Source of the DNA: Limnobacter sp.
GTDB lineage: Bacteria > Pseudomonadota > Gammaproteobacteria > Burkholderiales > Burkholderiaceae_E
Assembly (NCBI GenBank): GCA_012513825.1
Contig: JAAZBL010000480.1
Location: forward strand, 1-37,279
Direction of reading: 5' to 3'
Length of the DNA: 37,279 nucleotides
The position numbers and the translations under genes were made by a program. The notes beneath the pieces were generated by a model that was given only the letters and a program-made list of their open reading frames with translations, was not told where the DNA came from and searched no databases. Position 1 is the first letter of the stretch; the number at the start of each line of letters is the position of its first letter. Below, one piece after another: positions 31,559-37,279 of this stretch.

Positions 31559-32968
31559 ATGATCGTCAGTTGTCCTTCTTGCGGCCGCTCGAACCCGCCC
31601 TGGGCGAGCCATTGCGCGAAATGCGGCGCGCAGCTCGACGCGGCCGGTCACGTCGAGGCACGCCGCGAAACCGGGACGACCGAGCATGCCGGACCGCCTG
31701 CCGTGGGGCAGGCGCTCGCCGACGAGGCGAACGACAAGCTCGCGCCCGAAAGCACCGCTGCGGCCGGGCGGGGCGAGCCGGCGGACCGCCGGGCAGATCG
31801 CGGGCCTGCCGACGACGATCTCGGCGTTCCGGTAGCGAAGCCCGCAGCCGGCTCTCCATGGCCGGAGTTGCCGCCGGATGCCCTTGCCCCGTTCCTCGAG
31901 CCGGAAACGCCCGGCAGCGAAGCGACGGTGCCGACAGGCGCTCGCCGAACGAACGAACCGCCGTCGGCGCGGGCCCCGGTCCGCACGGAGAAGGATCCGC
32001 TCGCCGGCCTCGAGCCGCTACCTGCGCCGGAACCCCGGCTCGGCGTCGAGCGGCTGATCCCGACCCGGGAAGCGCTCGCGCCGCCGCCGGCGCACCCGTC
32101 GGAGCCGGTATTGCCTCCGCCCTCGCCGGTCGAAGCGGCGCTGGGCAAGCCGGCCTTCTCGGACCCGCCGCTGCCCGATCCATCACGGCTCGATGCGCCG
32201 TCGCAGCCCGCGCCCCCGAAGGGTCCGCTGCACGCGGGCCCGCCGTCGCGAGCGGTCCGTTCCGACAGTCCGCCGCCCGCCGGCGCGCCGCGCGAGCATT
32301 CGCTGCGCCAGGATCCGCTGAACCAGGAGCCGCTGCCCCAGGATCCGCTGCGCCAGCCGCCGTTGCTTCGTGAACCGGCGCTCGCCCGGTCCGACCCGGA
32401 TCTGAGGACTCCCGGCGACCGGGAGCTGCCGCTCCCTTCGCTTCGAGCCGACGTCGACGTCGACCCCGCCACCGAGCGCGTCCCCGAGTTCGGCCCCGCA
32501 CTCGAACCGGATACCGCAGGGCACGGCGCGATCGAGCGCTTCGGCTCGGCTCGCGAGCTGTCGGCGGCCCGCCGCTTCGCCGACGGCGCCGCTGCAGCGG
32601 CCGCCGCGGCGCAGCGCGTGGAACCGACGCTGGATCCCGACGCGGTGACCGTGACCGGCGACCCGAACTTCCCGGCCGGCGACGACGATCCGGTCTACGG
32701 CGCCTTGCCGCCGCTGGCCGGCGAGCGGGCCGGCGGCGAACGGACCATCGCCCCGGCGATCCAGGTATGGAGCGACACCCGACGCCGCCGGGCCTGGCGT
32801 CGCACGGGGCTGGCCATCGTGGCGATCGCGCTGGTGCTCGCCGGGGGTGCCGCCGCCATCGCACTGATCCGGCTGACGGCCGGCGACGTGCCGGCGTCCG
32901 AGTTGAGCGTTGCCGAGGTCGTCGATCGCGTTACCGCGAGGCTTCGCGAGTTCGGGCTGCTGCCCTGA
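31559..32968 (+). CDS. Zinc-ribbon protein with long Pro-rich disordered region and one C-terminal TM helix
   Basis: N-terminal CPSCGRSNPPWASHCAKCG; C-terminal RRTGLAIVAIALVLAGGAAAIALIRL. Confidence 0.75.
   Translation: MIVSCPSCGRSNPPWASHCAKCGAQLDAAGHVEARRETGTTEHAGPPAVGQALADEANDKLAPESTAAAGRGEPADRRADRGPADDDLGVPVAKPAAGSPWPELPPDALAPFLEPETPGSEATVPTGARRTNEPPSARAPVRTEKDPLAGLEPLPAPEPRLGVERLIPTREALAPPPAHPSEPVLPPPSPVEAALGKPAFSDPPLPDPSRLDAPSQPAPPKGPLHAGPPSRAVRSDSPPPAGAPREHSLRQDPLNQEPLPQDPLRQPPLLREPALARSDPDLRTPGDRELPLPSLRADVDVDPATERVPEFGPALEPDTAGHGAIERFGSARELSAARRFADGAAAAAAAAQRVEPTLDPDAVTVTGDPNFPAGDDDPVYGALPPLAGERAGGERTIAPAIQVWSDTRRRRAWRRTGLAIVAIALVLAGGAAAIALIRLTAGDVPASELSVAEVVDRVTARLREFGLLP
32309..32368. 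repeat. 4 x 15-bp tandem repeat (CAGGATCCGCTGNNC) in the zinc-ribbon gene
   Basis: Units at 32309, 32324, 32339, 32354; encodes QDPLN/QEPLP/QDPLR/QPPLL. Confidence 0.9.
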
Positions 32969-33014
32969 GCGGGCAGCCTCCCGGCGAGGCCCGGCCAGGG
33001 CCGCACCGCTTCGA

Positions 33015-34823
33015 TCAGAACTGATCGACCTCCAGCGCAAGCACGCCGGCGGCGCCTTCGAGGATCGAACTCGCCAGCGCCGGCGCCTGGTTCAGGAGGT
33101 GGTCGGCGTGGAAACGCGAGGTTCCGATCTTCGCCTTCAGGAAAGCGGCGTCGGCATTCCCGTCGCCCAGCAGCCTGTCGGCGGCCAGCGCACCGCGCGC
33201 CAGTTGCCAGCCCGACAGCACGATGCCGGCGAGCTTCAGGTACGGCACGCTGCCTGCGAAGACCGCGCGAACGTCGGATTTCATGTTCGAGACGACGAAA
33301 TCGACGGCCGCTTCGAGCGCGCGGCTGCCGTCGGCCAGGCGCTTGCCGACGGCCTGGAGGTCGGCGCTGCGGCTGCCCAGCAGCTCCGCCTCGGTTGCAC
33401 GAACCTGCTCGATCAGCGCCTTCGCGACCGCACCGCCGTCGCGCGAGGTCTTGCGCCCGACGAGGTCGTTGGCCTGGATCGCGGTCGTGCCTTCGTAGAT
33501 CGTCAGGATGCGCGCGTCGCGATAGAACTGCGCCGCCCCGGTCTCCTCGATGAAGCCCATGCCGCCATGCACCTGCACACCGAGCGACGCGACCTCGATC
33601 GACATCTCGGTCGACCAGCCCTTGACGATCGGCACGAGGAACTCGTAGGCCGCCATGCTCTGCCGGCGCAGCTCGGGATCGGGAGAATGATGGGCGATGT
33701 CCGAGCGCGAAGCCGCGTAATAGGCCAGCGCGCGCGCTGCTTCGACGTGCGCGCGCATCGTCATCAGCATCCGGCGTACGTCGGGATGCTGGACGATGGC
33801 CACCGGGCCGGGCGAGCCGGCGACATCGCGGCTCTGCACCCGCTCCTTCGCGAATGCGGCCGCCTTCTGGTACGCGCGCTCGGCCACCGCGATGCCCTGG
33901 ATCCCGACCGCGAAGCGCGCCGAGTTCATCATGACGAACATGTACTCGAGGCCGCGATTCTCCTCGCCCACGAGGTAGCCGATGGCGCCGGGACCGACCT
34001 CGCCCTTGTCGTCGCCGTAGACGAGCACCGCGGTCGGACTCGCCTTGATCCCCAGCTTGTGCTCGATCGAGGTGCACCAGACGTCGTTGCGCTTGCCGAG
34101 CTTGCCGCTGCCGTCGTCGACGAATTTCGGCACGATGAACAGCGAGATGCCCTTGACGCCTTCGGGCGCGTCGGGCGTGCGGGCCAGCACCAGGTGGACG
34201 ATGTTGTCCGCCATGTCGTGCTCGCCGAAGGTGATGAAGATCTTCTGGCCCGAGATCCGGTAGCTGCCGTCGGGCTGCGGCACCGCCTTCGCGCGCACCA
34301 GCGACAGGTCGGAACCCGCCTGCGGCTCGGTCAGGTTCATCGTGCCGGTCCATTCGCCCGAGATCATCTTCGGCAGGTAGGCCTGTTTCTGCTCGTCGGA
34401 CCCGGCGGTCAGCAAGGCCTCGGTGGCGCCGTCGGTGAGCAGCGGGCACAACGCGAACGACAGGTCGGCGGCATTCAGCATCTCGATGCACGGCGTGCCG
34501 ATCAGCTTGGGCAGCCCCTGGCCACCGTAGTCGACCGGGTGCTGGATCCCCTGCCAGCCCCCCTCGGCGAACTGCCGGAACGCTTCGCGATAGCCGGGCG
34601 AGGTCGTGACGACGCCGTCGGACAGCGTGGACGGCATCTCGTCGCCGCCGCGGCCGAGCGGCGCCACGACGCCCTCGTTGAAGCGGGCACACTCTTCGAG
34701 CACCGCCTGGGCGGTATCGATGCCGGCATCCTCGAAGCCCGGCAGTTGCGCCACGGCTTGCAGCTCGGCGACATGCTCGAGCGTGAACAGCATGTCCTTC
34801 AGGGGGGCCTTGTACGCCGACAT
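33015..34823 (-). CDS. Acyl-CoA dehydrogenase family protein (DmdC-like, about 600 aa)
   Basis: MSAYKAPLKDMLFTLEHVAEL, GEWTGTMNLTEPQAGSDLSLVRAKA, QVHGGMGFIEETGAAQFYRDARILTIYEGTTAIQANDLVGRK. Confidence 0.93.
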   Translation of the reverse strand: MSAYKAPLKDMLFTLEHVAELQAVAQLPGFEDAGIDTAQAVLEECARFNEGVVAPLGRGGDEMPSTLSDGVVTTSPGYREAFRQFAEGGWQGIQHPVDYGGQGLPKLIGTPCIEMLNAADLSFALCPLLTDGATEALLTAGSDEQKQAYLPKMISGEWTGTMNLTEPQAGSDLSLVRAKAVPQPDGSYRISGQKIFITFGEHDMADNIVHLVLARTPDAPEGVKGISLFIVPKFVDDGSGKLGKRNDVWCTSIEHKLGIKASPTAVLVYGDDKGEVGPGAIGYLVGEENRGLEYMFVMMNSARFAVGIQGIAVAERAYQKAAAFAKERVQSRDVAGSPGPVAIVQHPDVRRMLMTMRAHVEAARALAYYAASRSDIAHHSPDPELRRQSMAAYEFLVPIVKGWSTEMSIEVASLGVQVHGGMGFIEETGAAQFYRDARILTIYEGTTAIQANDLVGRKTSRDGGAVAKALIEQVRATEAELLGSRSADLQAVGKRLADGSRALEAAVDFVVSNMKSDVRAVFAGSVPYLKLAGIVLSGWQLARGALAADRLLGDGNADAAFLKAKIGTSRFHADHLLNQAPALASSILEGAAGVLALEVDQF

Positions 34824-34938
34824 CTGTCACTCCATCAATGCGAAAGCGAAAAACGGCCGTTCCGTCGCCGGATCGGCCGTAGGGTCTCCATCATCGCATC
34901 CGCCCGAAACGATCGGGCGGACCGGTTGCCGCCGGATC

Positions 34939-35871
34939 TCAGCCGAGCTCCTTGACCAGCTCGGGAACGACCGTGAACAGGTCGCCGACCAGACCGTAGT
35001 CGGCCACGCCGAAGATCGGCGCTTCCTCGTCCTTGTTGATCGCGACGATGACCTTGCTGTCCTTCATGCCGGCCAGGTGCTGGATCGCACCGGAGATGCC
35101 GACGGCGATGTAAAGCTGCGGCGCGACGATCTTGCCCGTCTGCCCGACCTGCCAGTCGTTCGGCGCGTAACCGGCGTCGACGGCCGCGCGCGATGCGCCC
35201 ATCGCTGCGCCGAGCTTGTCGGCGAGCGGCTCGAGCAGGTGGAAGTTCTCGGCCGAGCCCATGCCGCGTCCGCCCGAGACGACGACCTTGGCGCCGGTCA
35301 GTTCGGGGCGGTCGCTCTTGGCCAGTTCGCGGCCGACGAAGCTCGACTTGCCCGAGTCGGTCACCGCATCGACCTTTTCGACCGCCGCCGAGCCGCCGCT
35401 GGCCGCGGCCGCATCGAAGGCCGTACCGCGCACGGTGATCACTTTCACCGGATCGGCCGATTGCACGGTGGCAATCGCGTTGCCTGCGTAGATCGGACGC
35501 GTGAAGGTGTCGGGCGATTCGACGCTGGTGATCTCGGAGATCTGCGCAACGTCGAGCTTGGCGGCCACCCTCGGCGCGACGTTCTTGCCGTGCGCGGTGG
35601 CGGGAAACAGGATGTGGCTGTAGCCGTCGGCGACGGCCAGCACCTGCGCGGCGACGTTCTCGGCCAGTTGATCGGCCAGTTGCGGCGCGTCGGCCAGCAG
35701 GACCTTCGTGACGCCGGCCGCCTGAGCGGCGGCCTGCGCGACGGCTTCGCATCCGGAGCCCGCCACCAGCACGGTGACGTCGCCACCCGTCTGCGCGGCC
35801 GCGGTAATCGTGTTCAGCGTCGCCCCCTTGAGCGTCGCGTTGTCGTGTTCGGCGATTACGAGAGCTGCCAT
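34939..35871 (-). CDS. etfA: Electron transfer flavoprotein alpha subunit
   Basis: [91 protein letters not shown]. Confidence 0.97.
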   Translation of the reverse strand: MAALVIAEHDNATLKGATLNTITAAAQTGGDVTVLVAGSGCEAVAQAAAQAAGVTKVLLADAPQLADQLAENVAAQVLAVADGYSHILFPATAHGKNVAPRVAAKLDVAQISEITSVESPDTFTRPIYAGNAIATVQSADPVKVITVRGTAFDAAAASGGSAAVEKVDAVTDSGKSSFVGRELAKSDRPELTGAKVVVSGGRGMGSAENFHLLEPLADKLGAAMGASRAAVDAGYAPNDWQVGQTGKIVAPQLYIAVGISGAIQHLAGMKDSKVIVAINKDEEAPIFGVADYGLVGDLFTVVPELVKELG

Positions 35872-35887
35872 GTCGTGTGCCCCTTTC

Positions 35888-36637
35888 TCAGATCACTTTC
35901 GCTTCGTTCTTCAGCTTGTCGACCAGCGTGGCGACATCGGGCACCTTGATCCCGGCCTTGCGACCCGGCGGATCGGAAACCTTCAGCGTCTTGAGGCGCG
36001 GCGCCGGGTCGACACCCAGGTCCGCAGGCTTGACGTTGTCGAGCGGCTTCTTCTTCGCCTTCATGATGTTGGGCAGCGTGACGTAACGCGGCTCGTTCAG
36101 GCGCAGGTCGGTCGTGATCACCGCCGGCAGCGCGATCGAGACCGTTTCGAGCCCGCCGTCGACCTCGCGCGTGACCTGGGCCTTGCCGTCGGCGACCTCG
36201 ACCTTCGAGGCGAAGGTGGCCTGCGGCATTTCGGCCAGCGCGGCCAGCATCTGGCCGGTCTGGTTCGCGTCGTCGTCGATCGCCTGCTTGCCCAGGATCA
36301 CGAGCTGCGGCTGTTCCTTGTCGACCAGCGCCTTGAGCAGCTTGGCCACCGCCAGCGGCTGCAGTTCCGCATCGGTCTCGACGAGGATGGCCCGGTCCGC
36401 GCCGATCGCCATCGCGGTGCGCAGCGTTTCCTGGCAGGACACCGGCCCGCAGGAGACGGCCACGATCTCGGTCGCCACGCCCTTCTCCTTCAAGCGTACG
36501 GCCTCTTCGACGGCAATCTCGTCGAACGGGTTCATCGACATCTTCACATTGGCGATGTCCACACCGGTCTGGTCGCTCTTGACGCGCACCTTCACGTTGT
36601 AGTCCACCACGCGCTTCACGGGGACGAGGATCTTCAT
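35888..36637 (-). CDS. etfB: Electron transfer flavoprotein beta subunit
   Basis: [53 protein letters not shown]. Confidence 0.97.
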   Translation of the reverse strand: MKILVPVKRVVDYNVKVRVKSDQTGVDIANVKMSMNPFDEIAVEEAVRLKEKGVATEIVAVSCGPVSCQETLRTAMAIGADRAILVETDAELQPLAVAKLLKALVDKEQPQLVILGKQAIDDDANQTGQMLAALAEMPQATFASKVEVADGKAQVTREVDGGLETVSIALPAVITTDLRLNEPRYVTLPNIMKAKKKPLDNVKPADLGVDPAPRLKTLKVSDPPGRKAGIKVPDVATLVDKLKNEAKVI

Positions 36638-36672
36638 CGAGGCCTCTCGGATCTGGGGTGGGTGAGGAATCA

Positions 36673-36678
36673 ATTATA
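36673..36678 (-). promoter_or_regulatory. Candidate -10 box (TATAAT) for etfBA-acyl-CoA dehydrogenase
   Basis: Minus strand ACCTATAATTGATTCC; -35 not evident. Confidence 0.5.
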
Positions 36679-36781
36679 GGTACCGGGAGCGACGGCCGCA
36701 GAACATCGGAAGCGACGGCCGAATGCCGTCGAAGCCCGCAGCGGACGCTTCGCGATCGGCCGGACCGGCAGGGCCCGGCAG

Positions 36782-36800
36782 GTGTCAACCTGGTTGACAC
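36782..36800. promoter_or_regulatory. Palindromic operator candidate 1 (GTGTCAACCTGGTTGACAC)
   Basis: Perfect 9-bp arms around a central T; contains TTGACA (36794-36799). Confidence 0.75.
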
Positions 36801-36828
36801 GGCGATTATCGTGCGCGACGATGTTCGT

Positions 36829-36843
36829 GTCAACCTGGTTGAC
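36829..36843. promoter_or_regulatory. Palindromic operator candidate 2 (GTCAACCTGGTTGAC)
   Basis: Identical 15-bp core to candidate 1; centres 45 bp apart. Confidence 0.75.
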
Positions 36844-36875
36844 GCTGTTCAAGCTTTCCGGCGGTCGAGCGCGCG

Positions 36876-37279
36876 ATGTCCACCAATCTCCAGCAACTGC
36901 TGATTTCCCGCACCGAATGGTTCTCCCGCGGCATCATGAACCACGTGCGCCGCGAGCACGCTTACATCACGCCGGCACAGAGCCGGTTGCTGATGCACAT
37001 GGCGGGCCGCCCGGCCAGCATGTCCGAGCTGGCCAGGCGCCTCGCGATCTCGCGCCAGGCCGTGCACAAGACCGTCGCCGAACTCGTTCGGCGCGGCATT
37101 CTCGAGGTGCGCGCCGACCCCGAGCGCCGCAACCAGCGGCTGGTCGTCTATACCGCGAAGGGCAAGCAGGTGAACCGCTCGGGCGTACGCATCATCGAGT
37201 CGATCGAGCAGCGCATCGCCAAGCGCCTGGGCCACGACAAGCTCGAAACGCTGCGGGAACTGCTGGCGGCCGACTGGGA
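36876..37279 (+). CDS. MarR family transcriptional regulator (3' end beyond window)
   Basis: MSTNLQQLLISRTEWFSRGIMNHVRREHAYITPAQSRLLMHMAGRPASMSELARRLAISRQAVHKTVAELVRRGILEVRADPERRNQRLVVYTAKGK: winged HTH with DxRxxR-type wing. Confidence 0.88.
   Translation, partial: MSTNLQQLLISRTEWFSRGIMNHVRREHAYITPAQSRLLMHMAGRPASMSELARRLAISRQAVHKTVAELVRRGILEVRADPERRNQRLVVYTAKGKQVNRSGVRIIESIEQRIAKRLGHDKLETLRELLAADW

Noticed and set aside
32910-34955. 681-aa plus-strand ORF
   Set aside because: Antisense to the acyl-CoA dehydrogenase.

Overview
High-GC betaproteobacterial (Burkholderiales-like, by gene order) chromosomal segment, largely housekeeping. Minus-strand carB (truncated at the left edge) and carA; two tandem PEP-CTERM cargo genes; an ABC importer cassette plus CoA-transferase; the recR-ybaB-dnaX-ffs block; then trxA, rho, rhomboid protease, DUF2189 protein, rpmE2 (L31 type B), GT39/ArnT-like protein, MATE transporter, orn, M48 peptidase, PCD, rsgA, CobD/CbiB-like protein, NUDIX hydrolase, rplS, DEAD-box helicase, trmD, rimM, rpsP, a PA0069-type radical SAM protein, a zinc-ribbon/disordered membrane protein, an etfB-etfA-acyl-CoA dehydrogenase cluster and a partial MarR regulator at the right edge. 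No CRISPR, tRNA, rRNA or transposase was recognised. Most notable: (i) both PEP-CTERM genes are preceded by near-consensus sigma54 -24/-12 elements with IHF-like sites at almost identical spacing; (ii) five unrelated genes carry in-frame 15/18-bp tandem repeats in disordered linkers or tails; (iii) twin GTCAACCTGGTTGAC palindromes sit in front of the MarR gene; (iv) a DEAD-box helicase gene interrupts the rpsP-rimM-trmD-rplS operon; (v) structured leader candidates precede rpmE2 and rho. All functional statements are from reading the sequence; no searches were run.
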